A stretch of DNA of 43,040 bases from Dehalococcoidia bacterium UBA5760. GTDB taxonomy: Bacteria > Chloroflexota > Dehalococcoidia > Dehalococcoidales > UBA5760. Numbering within the stretch: position 1 is the stretch's first letter; each line of letters starts with the position of its first letter. Below, piece after piece: positions 1 to 7,962 of the stretch. The position numbers and the translations under genes are program-made. Below the pieces are notes generated by a model. The model was not told the DNA's origin, searched no databases, and saw only the letters and a program-made list of their open reading frames with translations. Location of the stretch: the NCBI GenBank assembly GCA_002418895.1, contig DIFA01000021.1, positions 1 to 43,040 of the forward strand, read 5' to 3'.

Positions 1-68
1 TCCAGGAAGGACATATGACACCCTGCACAGGCATCCAACCATGCTGAAATAACTTTTACCTTTGCCAC
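1..68 (-). CDS. hoxY: [NiFe]-hydrogenase small subunit, HoxY-like (5' end only)
   Basis: Reading leftward from a GTG at 68, 22 codons are open to the window edge. The GTG follows a Shine-Dalgarno-like AGGGGG with a six-base spacer. The peptide contains AWLDACAGCHMSFL, which matches the proximal-cluster motif near the N-terminus of group 3d (HoxY) [NiFe]-hydrogenase small subunits, usually WLDGCSGCHMSFL; the cysteines are residues 14 and 17. In that family the subunit carries one [4Fe-4S] cluster and passes electrons between the NiFe large subunit and the diaphorase. It starts 10 bases after the NuoG-like gene, so it is probably the fourth gene of the operon, with a large subunit expected outside the window. 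Only the first 22 residues are visible; the assignment rests on one motif plus context. Confidence 0.72.
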   Translation of the reverse strand, partial: MAKVKVISAWLDACAGCHMSFL

Positions 69-78
69 TGTTAACCCC

Positions 79-2043
79 CTAGCGTAATACCAACTCTTTT
101 CCCATTTTTTGAGAAACTGCCATCAGTATTTCTTTATCCTGAAGTACACCTTCTCCGGGTTCTAATACCTGCTTGGCTTCCAGCACCCGTCCGCTCATAT
201 CGACATACTCACCTTCTCGCTCCGCCCATATCGGTGATGGTAGCACCACATCGGCGATAGCGGTAACCGGTGAGTGGTAGCTTGCCTGGACCACCAGAAA
301 GTCGATCTCCTTAAGCCAGTTAAGCAGTTTCTCATCTACCGTATCATCGGAAAGCAGGAGATAGAGGCCCTTCGGCTTATCCTGCTTGATGCCCTTGGCT
401 AGTCCTAACTCCCAGGCACCGCGGCTGTTGGCACCGGATTTAAGAGAAACGACTCTTAAGCTGTTGCCCACCTGGTTCGCCGTGATACTGGCCAAGTTGA
501 GAATAGCGGCAACCGCATCAGTACCGCCGCTCACAACAAGATTTTCTCCGTAGATGATGATACTCCGCTCGGCCCGTGCGTATATCTCCGCTGCTTCCTC
601 CAGAGTCTCCTTATCTATACCGGTGGTCCGGGTAACCTCGCCTATCTCGCACCGGTTGAGAGAAGTCTTAAGCGCATCAGGCTTTCCTGATTTAGCCAGG
701 CCTTTATCGAGAATGACCTTAGCCAGCCCGGTGAGCAGAGCTGCTTCACTACCTGCCTTCGGCTTTAACCAGAGGTCGGTCCAGAGAGGGAAAGAATTCC
801 TGGACTGGTGTACCACTACCAGTTTTGCTTTACCCTGACCGGCGGCACGACGGATGAGAGTGCCGACCACAGGATTAGTCTTCTCCGGATCGGCTCCGAT
901 TGCCATAATACAATCCGCTCCCGGTATCTCCTCGATAGAACACTCAATATCCAGCTTACCGTTGCCGGCAAACTTAGCGATGCCCTCGCTGATTATGCGG
1001 TAGCTGGCTCCATCCGGGGTGTCAATCGAGTCACTGCCGATTACCCCTGAAATAAACTTGTGGAACAAAGAGAGCGTCTCACTGGGAAGTTTGGTGGATG
1101 CCATACCGGCGAAGCTAGCCTTCGCCTCTTTCAGCCCTACGCTAATTCGTTGCGCTGCGCTGTCAAGGCTGCACTCTTCGAACTCACAATCCTTTATCCG
1201 TACCAGAGGCGAGTTAATTCTGGGTTGTGTTTGTTCGAGTAGTTCAAAACGGCCCATTCGGCATAGAGCCCCTCTCGTGCTGGTCAAAATGGGAGCATCA
1301 ATCCTGATCAGGTTGTTATCTCTTATCAGTACATTCAGCTCACAGCCTACCCCACAGTCAGGACAAACGGTCTCGATCTGCTCGCAGTCGTCAGTCATAC
1401 CTTTGTAGAGATTGATCTTATTAAAAATGGCGCCGGTAGGACAGGCTTGAACACAGGGACCGCAGTTGAGGCAGGATGATTCGCCCAGCGGCTGGTTTAA
1501 ATCAGCCACAACCGTGGTCTTCCAACCCCGCTGGCCGAAGTCCAGGGTATTTACTGCCGCTATTTCGCGGCAGGCCCGGATACACCGGCCGCATAGGATA
1601 CACCGGTTGTGGTCTATTGTAATATATTTGCTTAGTGAATCCACTGATAGAGAAGGAAAAGTGTATGGGTAGCGCACGTTATCCATCTGGTATTGATAGC
1701 CCAACTGTTGCAGTTCACAGTCCCCGCTTTTTTCACAGAACATGCAGAAGTGATTGTGCTCGGTAAAGATGAGCTCCAGTATCTGGCGGCGGTATTTTTC
1801 CAGCTTCTCGGTGTTGGTCTTCACCACCAGCCCTTCCCGTGCCGGGTAGGTACAGGAGGGAACCGGCCTTCTTTCCTTTTCAATCTCTACGACGCACATT
1901 CGGCAGGCACCGACATCACTCAGTCCGTCGAGGTGGCAGAGGGTAGGCACATCGATACCGTTAGCCTGACATACTTCAAGAACGGTACTACCTGTTTTTC
2001 CTTTAACCTGTTTCCCATTTACTGTTATTGTTATCTCGTTCAT
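79..2043 (-). CDS. NuoG-like / HoxU-like iron-sulfur subunit
   Basis: This 654-residue subunit has the NuoG N-terminal architecture. It has a [2Fe-2S] ferredoxin domain (Cys36, 47, 50, 64), the His-Cys3 [4Fe-4S] motif (about His96 to Cys109), two [4Fe-4S] motifs (Cys148/151/154/158 and Cys191/194/197/201) and a molybdopterin-type Fe4S4 domain (Cys227/230/234/261). The rest resembles a molybdopterin oxidoreductase domain but is short, has no Sec or Cys in the place expected for formate dehydrogenase, and lacks the usual C-terminal cofactor-binding domain. It is therefore probably a wire for electrons, as in NuoG, and not a catalytic formate dehydrogenase. It lies between the NuoF-like gene (3-base gap) and a HoxY-like gene, which makes it the HoxU equivalent of a soluble hydrogenase. 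A SfrA-type NADPH oxidoreductase subunit is the alternative name. Confidence 0.85.
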   Translation of the reverse strand: MNEITITVNGKQVKGKTGSTVLEVCQANGIDVPTLCHLDGLSDVGACRMCVVEIEKERRPVPSCTYPAREGLVVKTNTEKLEKYRRQILELIFTEHNHFCMFCEKSGDCELQQLGYQYQMDNVRYPYTFPSLSVDSLSKYITIDHNRCILCGRCIRACREIAAVNTLDFGQRGWKTTVVADLNQPLGESSCLNCGPCVQACPTGAIFNKINLYKGMTDDCEQIETVCPDCGVGCELNVLIRDNNLIRIDAPILTSTRGALCRMGRFELLEQTQPRINSPLVRIKDCEFEECSLDSAAQRISVGLKEAKASFAGMASTKLPSETLSLFHKFISGVIGSDSIDTPDGASYRIISEGIAKFAGNGKLDIECSIEEIPGADCIMAIGADPEKTNPVVGTLIRRAAGQGKAKLVVVHQSRNSFPLWTDLWLKPKAGSEAALLTGLAKVILDKGLAKSGKPDALKTSLNRCEIGEVTRTTGIDKETLEEAAEIYARAERSIIIYGENLVVSGGTDAVAAILNLASITANQVGNSLRVVSLKSGANSRGAWELGLAKGIKQDKPKGLYLLLSDDTVDEKLLNWLKEIDFLVVQASYHSPVTAIADVVLPSPIWAEREGEYVDMSGRVLEAKQVLEPGEGVLQDKEILMAVSQKMGKELVLR

Positions 2044-2046
2044 GGC

Positions 2047-5000
2047 TTATCCTTCGACCTCCAAATCGCATCTCAGGCATCTCGAGGCTTCTTCCATTGC
2101 CTCTTCCGGACTGTAAGTTAAGGTTACTTCCTTAAATGAGCGAGCCCTTTCACTAGCGGTGATTTCATGAACCTTGGCTCTAGCCCTTTCCTTGATGTCT
2201 TCCTCGCTGGGGGGCTCGGAAGAGTAGGCAATCGGTTTGTATCCGTTGCGCTCTACCAGAGGCGTTAGATCCTGCCCCTGGAGGTATCTTCTTATTGAGC
2301 AGGCCGCTCTCTGACCGGCGGCGATAGCCTCGATGACCGTTTGGGGACCGGTGGCGACATCTCCGCCCGCGAAAACTCCCTCTCTGCTGGTAGCCAAGGT
2401 CCGTTTATCGGTAGTTACTATTCCGCCTTTCCCTGTTTCAATAGCGCCGTTCTTGATGAAAGAGGTATCCGGTTTCTGGCCGATTGCTTCGATGACCATG
2501 TCCACATCTACCACATATTCGGAGCCTTTAATAGGATTGGGGGTCTTTCTACCGCTGCGGTCAAATTCTCCCAGCTCCATGCGGATACATTCCAGACCGG
2601 CTACTTCCCCATTTTTACCCAGGACCCTGGTCGGAGCAGTCAGTAAATGGAGCTTCACACCCTCTTCTTTAGCTGCTTCTATCTCTTCAGCTATCGCCGG
2701 CATATCCTGTTCTTCACGACGGTAGAAAATGTGTACCTCTTCGGCACCCTTTCTCAAAGAGACCCGGGCAGAGTCGATTGCCGAGTTACCACCGCCGATA
2801 ACAGCTACCTTCTTGCCAACCTCCAGCGGTCTGCCCAAGTTAATCTCTCTCAGGAACTCTATTGCGTCGTATACTCCGGGCAGGTCTTCACCGGGAATAC
2901 CCGCTTTGGTGCCTTGATGAGCGCCGGTGGCGATGAACACCGCTTTATAGCCATCGGCAAACAGCTTATCAATGTCATTGACCGGGGTGTTCAGCTTGAT
3001 ATCCACACCGAGGTCTTCAATGTCCCGAACTTCTTTTCTCAGCATGTCATTGGGCAGGCGATATTCCGGAATGGCTACCGCCAGCATCCCTCCCGCTACC
3101 GGCAGGGCTTCAAATATGGTAACCTGGTATCCTTCCAGAGCAAGGTCCCAGGCTGCGGATAGCCCGGCCGGGCCAGCTCCTATGATGGCTACTCTTTCCG
3201 CCTTTTTCTCCTTCATCTTGGGAGTGTATTTGAAATCATGGCTGTAAGCGTAGTCGGCGGCAAATCTCTTCAGATCCCTGATTGCTATCGGCTCATCAAC
3301 CTGAGCGCGGTTGCACTTGAATTCACAGGGGTGATGACACACCCGGCCGCATACTACCGGCAGGGGATTGCGCTGTTTGATCAGGCTATAGGAATCGGTG
3401 AACTTGCCTTCCTTGATCAAACTTACGTAGCCGGGGATATCCAGCTCTACGGGGCAGGTGTGCTGGCATGGAGAGCGGAATAGCCCGGAGCAGACGGAGG
3501 CCGGACATTTTTTATCAATAATATGAGCTTCATACTCATCACGGAAGTAACGTAATGTGGTCAGAACCGGGTTCGGACTGGTCTGTCCTAAGCCACAGAG
3601 TGAAGCGGAGGAAATCATTTCTGCCAATTCCAGAAGAACATCCAGGTCAGCTAATGTAGCCTTACCCGTGCTGATCTTGTTGAGAATATCCAGCATCTTG
3701 GGAATACCGGCCCGGCAGGGAGTACATTTGCCGCAGGACTCACCTTGTGTAAACTCGAGGAAATACTTGGCGACATCCACCATACAGCTGTCCTCATCCA
3801 TGACCACAACGCCGCCGGAACCCATAATGGCTCCTAGGGCAGTAACGGATTCGTAATCGATCGGCGTGTTGAGATGTTCAATAGGAATAACACCGCCGGA
3901 AGGTCCACCGAGCTGAACCGCCTTAAATTTCTTCCCTTCGGGTATTCCCCCCCCGATGTCGAATATGATTTTGCCTATCGGTGTCCCGAGGGGAACTTCA
4001 ACCAGACCGGTGTTGTTGACATCCCCTACCAGACAGAGGGTTTTTGTACCCTTGCAGTTCTGGGTGCCAACACTGGCAAACCAATCGGCTCCGTTCAGAA
4101 TAATCTGGGGAACATCTGACCATGTTTCTACGTTGTTGATCGTCGTGGGCTTGCCAAAGAGACCTCCGCCGACATTGGCCGGGAAGGGTGGTCGCTGCCG
4201 CGGATTTCCTCTTTTACCCTCGATGGAACCCAGCAGGGCTGTTTCCTCGCCGCATACGAAGGCACCGGCACCGGGGAAGATGTCGAGAAAGAAGCTGAAT
4301 CCGGTCCCCAGGATATTTTCTCCCAGCAGGCCGTGCTCTTCCGCTTTGGCGATGGCGTGTTTCAGGGTTTCAATTGCCAGAGGATATTCGGCACGAACGT
4401 AGGCATATCCCTGGCGTACGTTGCCGATGGCGTAGGCTCCGATCGTCATCCCCTCGATTATGGAGTGCGGATTACCCTCCAGAACCGCCCGGTTCATGTA
4501 AGCACCGGGGTCGCCCTCGTCAGCGTTACAGACTACGTGTTTTTCATCTGCCTGTGCACTGCGGACAAATCCCCACTTGGTGGCGGTGGGAAAGCCGGCC
4601 CCTCCCCGTCCCCGCAGCCCGGCTCTTTTTATCTCATCTATAACCTCATCGGGCTTCATCTGAGTCAATGCCTTGGCCAGGGCCATATAGCCGCCCCTGG
4701 CGATGTACTGTTCGATATCCATCGGGTCAAGGTCCTGGTTGTGCATTACTCTTATCTCTTGCAGCTTGAGCAGGGGATCATCAAGAGATAAAGCAAATTC
4801 CGCAACCGGCTTTCCTTTCGCCAGGTGCTCTTCAACAATGCGCTTGACCTTATTCTCGTCAAGGTCAACGTAGATAATCTTTTTCTGCCCGGGTTTGATA
4901 ATCGTTATTACTGGCTCGCGGCCACAGAGTCCGATACACCCTGCTTTGGATATGGCAATATCCGACAACTTACTCCGCTCTACCTCACTGGTCAGAGCAT

Positions 5001-5145
5001 CCAGGATCTTATTTGCTCCCGAAGAAACACCGCATGTTCCCAGATGAACCTTGATCTGAGTCTTCTTTGCTTGCTTTTCCAGCTGCGCTCTGGCTTTACT
5101 TTCTAAATCCTTGAGTTCTTTGACAGATTTGAGTTTTATCATCAT
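2047..5145 (-). CDS. NuoF-like NADH-binding subunit fused to GltD-like FAD oxidoreductase
   Basis: A 1032-residue fusion. Residues 1-110 are a thioredoxin-like [2Fe-2S] domain with Cys38, Cys70 and Cys74; the usual fourth Cys is Ser. Residues 150-545 are NuoF: the FMN/NADH loop GRGGAGFPTATKW (179-191), an SLBB region and the N3-type cluster motif CGKCTPC (471-477) with Cys517. Residues 545-630 hold the GltD-type double [4Fe-4S] domain (Cys552, 560, 564, 599, 603, 607, 611). Residues 650-1032 are a GltD-like flavoprotein with FAD motif GAGPAG (656-661) and a second dinucleotide motif GGGNSA near residue 800. The NuoF half should oxidise NADH; the GltD half normally handles NADPH. Two nucleotide sites on one chain suggest coupling of NADH and NADPH pools or flavin-based bifurcation, which is inference. 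It resembles separate SfrD and SfrB of Geobacter joined together. Confidence 0.88.
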   Translation of the reverse strand: MMIKLKSVKELKDLESKARAQLEKQAKKTQIKVHLGTCGVSSGANKILDALTSEVERSKLSDIAISKAGCIGLCGREPVITIIKPGQKKIIYVDLDENKVKRIVEEHLAKGKPVAEFALSLDDPLLKLQEIRVMHNQDLDPMDIEQYIARGGYMALAKALTQMKPDEVIDEIKRAGLRGRGGAGFPTATKWGFVRSAQADEKHVVCNADEGDPGAYMNRAVLEGNPHSIIEGMTIGAYAIGNVRQGYAYVRAEYPLAIETLKHAIAKAEEHGLLGENILGTGFSFFLDIFPGAGAFVCGEETALLGSIEGKRGNPRQRPPFPANVGGGLFGKPTTINNVETWSDVPQIILNGADWFASVGTQNCKGTKTLCLVGDVNNTGLVEVPLGTPIGKIIFDIGGGIPEGKKFKAVQLGGPSGGVIPIEHLNTPIDYESVTALGAIMGSGGVVVMDEDSCMVDVAKYFLEFTQGESCGKCTPCRAGIPKMLDILNKISTGKATLADLDVLLELAEMISSASLCGLGQTSPNPVLTTLRYFRDEYEAHIIDKKCPASVCSGLFRSPCQHTCPVELDIPGYVSLIKEGKFTDSYSLIKQRNPLPVVCGRVCHHPCEFKCNRAQVDEPIAIRDLKRFAADYAYSHDFKYTPKMKEKKAERVAIIGAGPAGLSAAWDLALEGYQVTIFEALPVAGGMLAVAIPEYRLPNDMLRKEVRDIEDLGVDIKLNTPVNDIDKLFADGYKAVFIATGAHQGTKAGIPGEDLPGVYDAIEFLREINLGRPLEVGKKVAVIGGGNSAIDSARVSLRKGAEEVHIFYRREEQDMPAIAEEIEAAKEEGVKLHLLTAPTRVLGKNGEVAGLECIRMELGEFDRSGRKTPNPIKGSEYVVDVDMVIEAIGQKPDTSFIKNGAIETGKGGIVTTDKRTLATSREGVFAGGDVATGPQTVIEAIAAGQRAACSIRRYLQGQDLTPLVERNGYKPIAYSSEPPSEEDIKERARAKVHEITASERARSFKEVTLTYSPEEAMEEASRCLRCDLEVEG

Positions 5146-5157
5146 TTTTTGACCTTC

Positions 5158-5667
5158 CTAACTGTAAGAATTCAAGATGTCGCCCATTTGCCCGGGTTTA
5201 ACTTTCCTGTGCACTTCTCCTGAAACCGCTATTACCGGGGATAGACCGCAACAACCCAGGCAGCGGACGGTATCCAGGGAAAATCTGCCGTCTTCGGTAA
5301 TTCCGTCAGTCTCGAGCCCCCAGTCCCTCTTTAGCGCATCAAGAATCTTTTTGCCTCCCTTAACATAGCAGCTGGTTCCCATGCATACCTGGATAACATA
5401 TTTACCTTTAGGGACCATGGTGAAGAATGAATAGAAACTAATGATACCATAAATCTCACTTTTGGCGACCTTTGTTAGCTGTGAGATTTTTTCGATAATC
5501 GGGACAGGAAGATAACCGAATAGCCCTTGCGCTTGCTGTAAAATTCGGATGATGCCGCCAGCTTTACCTTTGTTAGCCGCGACTATCTGAGCGACTTTCT
5601 GGAAATCTTCTTCCCCGAAACCGTTTCCTCCAACTATCTTGGTTTGTGTTTCACTTTCTTTCATCAT
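5158..5667 (-). CDS. NuoE-like [2Fe-2S] thioredoxin-fold subunit
   Basis: This 169-residue protein matches the 24 kDa NuoE/HoxE family. It has an N-terminal helical part (about residues 18-80) and then the [2Fe-2S] thioredoxin-like domain with Cys95-X4-Cys100 and Cys136-X3-Cys140. It passes electrons between the FMN/NADH subunit and the other iron-sulfur centres. It is the first gene of the minus-strand operon, 12 bases ahead of the NuoF-GltD fusion. Two adjacent ATG codons are possible starts; an AGGAGG lies about 14 bases upstream, a longer spacer than usual, so the start could shift by a codon or two. Length and cysteine spacing are normal for the family. Confidence 0.9.
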   Translation of the reverse strand: MMKESETQTKIVGGNGFGEEDFQKVAQIVAANKGKAGGIIRILQQAQGLFGYLPVPIIEKISQLTKVAKSEIYGIISFYSFFTMVPKGKYVIQVCMGTSCYVKGGKKILDALKRDWGLETDGITEDGRFSLDTVRCLGCCGLSPVIAVSGEVHRKVKPGQMGDILNSYS

Positions 5668-5710
5668 CTTGATGCCAATTTCCCTCCTACCTTGATTCTA
5701 GCCCCTCATT

Positions 5711-5850
5711 TCAAGAGCCAGTATTCTGCAAGAAAGCTCTTCTCTTCGAAAGTCCTCCTATCAAAGAGAAAATCCAGCTGGGTAGCCAGTTCCAGAGCGA
5801 CTTCAAAGTCGGCTTTTATCAGGTGCTGTCGCTGGCTGATAGTATCAACT
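5711..5850 (-). pseudogene. Unidentified gene fragment downstream of the sua5 remnant
   Basis: Just past the point where the Sua5-like reading breaks off, another frame reads about 46 codons (VDTISQRQHLIKADFEVALE and onward) to a TGA at 5711-5713. The segment is charged and helical, looks like genuine protein, but has no start codon and no family I recognise. It is probably the tail of a different gene joined to the broken sua5 by a deletion or rearrangement. It could also be chance coding potential. Confidence 0.3.
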
Positions 5851-5964
5851 CCAAGTCAAATATACTGTTTCCGTTGGAAAGGCCACGAGCCCACCGCGGC
5901 GAATCAGGTAAACAGCCACAGGGGTATTTCTTTTAACGTTGCCTTTAAGGATTTGAGTTTGCAT
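5845..5964 (-). pseudogene. Truncated Sua5/YrdC-type threonylcarbamoyl-AMP synthase
   Basis: An ATG at 5964, inside the last codons of purC and in another frame, opens a 39-codon reading that ends at TGA 5845-5847. It contains LIRRGGLVAFPTETVY, the signature N-terminal strand and nucleotide-binding motif of Sua5/YrdC/YwlC proteins, which make threonylcarbamoyl-AMP for tRNA t6A. The family normally continues GLG and runs for 180-350 residues; here it changes to LTWS and stops. The start overlapping purC suggests it once was the next gene of a purE-purC-sua5 operon. Because t6A synthesis is usually essential, an intact copy is expected elsewhere. Confidence 0.6.
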
Positions 5965-6838
5965 TCAGTAGCCTTTTATATGCCTCTAAATATTTCTTAC
6001 TGGTCTCCTCGATTACTTCAGTAGGCAGCTCTGGCCCCGGGGGATTTTTTCCCCACTTGACTGATTCTAGATAATCCCTCACATATTGTTTATCAAAACC
6101 TGGCTGAGGCTTGCCTGGTTCATATTCTTCTTTTAACCAGAAACGGGACGAATCCGGAGTGAGGATCTCGTCTATAAGTATTACCTCTCCCTTATATAAA
6201 CCAAACTCAAATTTGGTATCAGCAATGATTATTCCGCGCCCCTCGGTATACTCTGATGCCTTGAGGTATATACCGATGGATACTTCCTTTAGTTTTGCAG
6301 CAGTCTCTCTTCCCACTAGATTTTGGAGCTCTTTAAAGGTTATGTTTACATCATGGCCCGATTCAGCCTTGGTTGACGGAGTGAAAATAGGCTCTTCAAG
6401 CTTTGCCGATTCCTGAAGCCCTGGTGGAAGTTTGATTCCAGATACGGCCCCATCAATCTGGTATTCCTTCCAGGCGGAACCTGAAAGATATCCGCGCACG
6501 ATACACTCCGCAGGCAATGCCCTGGTCTTTTTGACCAGCATCGTGCGCCCTGCCAGAATATCTCTTTCCTTCTTAGGCAAATTCGGAATTTCTACCAGCC
6601 TAACCGGCAGAACATGGTTAGCTACTATATCTTTGGTAAAATTAAACCAGAAAAGAGAGAGCGCCGTCAGAACCTTACCCTTCTGAGGTATCCCGTCAGG
6701 GAGAACTACATCAAAGGCAGAAATCCGATCAGTGGCGACAATGAGAAGCATATTACCCAATTCGTAGATATCCCTTACCTTTCCTCTCTTGAAAAGCTTG
6801 AGCCCTTTTAAGTTTGTGCTCAGTATGACCTCTTTCAT
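5945..6838 (-). CDS. purC: Phosphoribosylaminoimidazole-succinocarboxamide synthase
   Basis: SAICAR synthetase, 297 residues, the ATP-dependent joining of CAIR and aspartate in purine synthesis. Visible signatures are KRGKVRDIYE (residues 17-26) with the nucleotide-binding loop, the stretch ATDRISAFD (35-43), and EPIFTPSTK in the middle. The length is that of the longer yeast Ade1-like subfamily, not the 240-residue E. coli form. It lies 18 bases downstream of purE, whose product CAIR is its substrate, so the two are probably co-transcribed. Its final codons overlap the start of the broken sua5 reading. Confidence 0.95.
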   Translation of the reverse strand: MKEVILSTNLKGLKLFKRGKVRDIYELGNMLLIVATDRISAFDVVLPDGIPQKGKVLTALSLFWFNFTKDIVANHVLPVRLVEIPNLPKKERDILAGRTMLVKKTRALPAECIVRGYLSGSAWKEYQIDGAVSGIKLPPGLQESAKLEEPIFTPSTKAESGHDVNITFKELQNLVGRETAAKLKEVSIGIYLKASEYTEGRGIIIADTKFEFGLYKGEVILIDEILTPDSSRFWLKEEYEPGKPQPGFDKQYVRDYLESVKWGKNPPGPELPTEVIEETSKKYLEAYKRLLNANSNP

Positions 6839-6856
6839 GTTATTTCCTTTCGTTGG

Positions 6857-7348
6857 TCATCCAAGACTGACTTCCCGGTTGTCTTTCTCCAATGTCTCTC
6901 TTGTCATATCCTGATATTCTTGCACCTTTTCCTGAATACGCTTATCAGTCAGGCCCAAAATCTTAGCGGCGGCTATGGCGGCGCCCTCCGGTTCTAATAC
7001 TACCATCGGCGCTACACCAGAAGGCATTCTGAGGCTGGAGTAAATATCCACACCGCCAAATTTGTCGCTATAAGGAGGGCAGGCGATAACCGGGCAATAG
7101 GTTTGGGCATCAGTGAAGCCGCTTAAAGCATTGCTTCTACCGGCAACTGTAATAAACACAACACCCTCTTTCTCATACTCTTTAATAAGTTCATAGCACT
7201 TCAGGGGGACCTTGTGTGCTGAAGCAACGCGTAGAACGCTTTCAACGCCTAATTTATCTAAAGCCGCTATAATATTTTCCGACCAGCGGAGGTCACTTTT
7301 CGAGCCCATAATAATTACTACCTTGCTCACATTCCTCCTCGTTGTCAT
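6857..7348 (-). CDS. purE: Class II PurE (AIR carboxylase)
   Basis: PurE-fold protein of 163 residues with GSKSD (15-19), SAHK (43-46), AGRSNALSG (69-77) and SSLRMPSG (104-111). Class I bacterial PurE, which works on N5-CAIR made by PurK, carries a GGAAHLPG-type loop. The AGRSN loop seen here is typical of class II enzymes, such as the metazoan PAICS domain and Treponema denticola PurE, which carboxylate AIR directly with CO2. No purK is present nearby, in keeping with this. The ATG at 7348 has no clear ribosome site; a GTG seven codons... into the frame at 'VSKVV' sits close behind an AGGAGG, so the true start may be that later codon. Confidence 0.92.
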   Translation of the reverse strand: MTTRRNVSKVVIIMGSKSDLRWSENIIAALDKLGVESVLRVASAHKVPLKCYELIKEYEKEGVVFITVAGRSNALSGFTDAQTYCPVIACPPYSDKFGGVDIYSSLRMPSGVAPMVVLEPEGAAIAAAKILGLTDKRIQEKVQEYQDMTRETLEKDNREVSLG

Positions 7349-7494
7349 GTTTCACTCAAACGCCTGTTGATAATGCTACAGCGATACGTGCTATTTTAAT
7401 ACTTAATAATAATTAGGAACGGTGAGTTACCTGGAGTCGCATTACTTCTCATAACTTCCTTAACATTCATCATTTTCTACCTATAGAAGTGTGC

Positions 7495-7821
7495 CTAGGC
7501 TCTAGACGGATCATTGTACTTTGTTAGAGTCCTCTTTTTTAATCGGTATCCTAAAGCTAGAAGTATATCTCCAACAGGGTGGTCTCGTTCTAATGGGTGC
7601 CTCATTGGCATTTCTGGATTAACTGTATATCGGTTACACCTGCCTTCTCTATGCCGGGTTATGTAACTCACTTTTTCCAAGTCAGCTATGATTTTTTGCA
7701 CCGCTCGTATACTTAGCCCAGCTTCTTGGGCAATCCCCTGGGCTGTGCTTTTCGGATGTTTTGCTATATAAGTAAACAGACGCCCATGATTAGTAAGGAA
7801 TGTCCATTCCCCTTTTCTCAT
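7495..7821 (-). CDS. Small winged-helix transcriptional regulator
   Basis: A 108-residue protein whose first 75 residues form a MarR/ArsR-like winged helix. The helix-turn-helix reads as STAQGIAQEAGLSIRAVQKI (about 25-44) and is followed by a basic wing around HREGRCNRYTVN. The C-terminal tail is basic (KKRTLTKYN) and contains no metal-binding cysteine cluster. The target is unknown. It is divergent from the PEP carboxylase remnant across an AT-rich, repeat-bearing 99-base gap, which makes self-regulation plausible. No ligand can be suggested. Confidence 0.75.
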   Translation of the reverse strand: MRKGEWTFLTNHGRLFTYIAKHPKSTAQGIAQEAGLSIRAVQKIIADLEKVSYITRHREGRCNRYTVNPEMPMRHPLERDHPVGDILLALGYRLKKRTLTKYNDPSRA

Positions 7822-7870
7822 CTTGTTGCTTGTTCCTTAACTCTTGATTCCAGCAAGTGCTTCTGCTCAA

Positions 7871-7910
7871 ATATACGTATTATTATACGTGTATTATAAT
7901 GCATAATAAC
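7871..7910. promoter_or_regulatory. AT-rich divergent promoter/operator with repeated ATACGT
   Basis: The gap between the divergent winged-helix gene and the PEP carboxylase remnant contains repeated TATACGT/ATTAT units. There is a TATAAT on the plus strand (7895-7900) and another on the minus strand (7882-7887). Neither has a good -35 box. The closely spaced partly palindromic units look like a binding site for the adjacent regulator. This is inference from sequence shape only. Confidence 0.35.
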
Positions 7911-7962
7911 ATACGCGAGGGTGAATATCAATTCGAAGCGAAAGGTTTATAGTGAGGTATCA

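Noticed and set aside
79..2043. The NuoG-like gene as a catalytic formate dehydrogenase
   Set aside because: No catalytic Cys/Sec motif and no C-terminal molybdopterin domain; the HoxY-like gene next to it gives a better explanation.
2333..5106. Several plus-strand ORFs of 60-170 codons opposite the NuoF-GltD gene
   Set aside because: They are antisense to a strongly conserved gene, lack ribosome sites and show no family motif.
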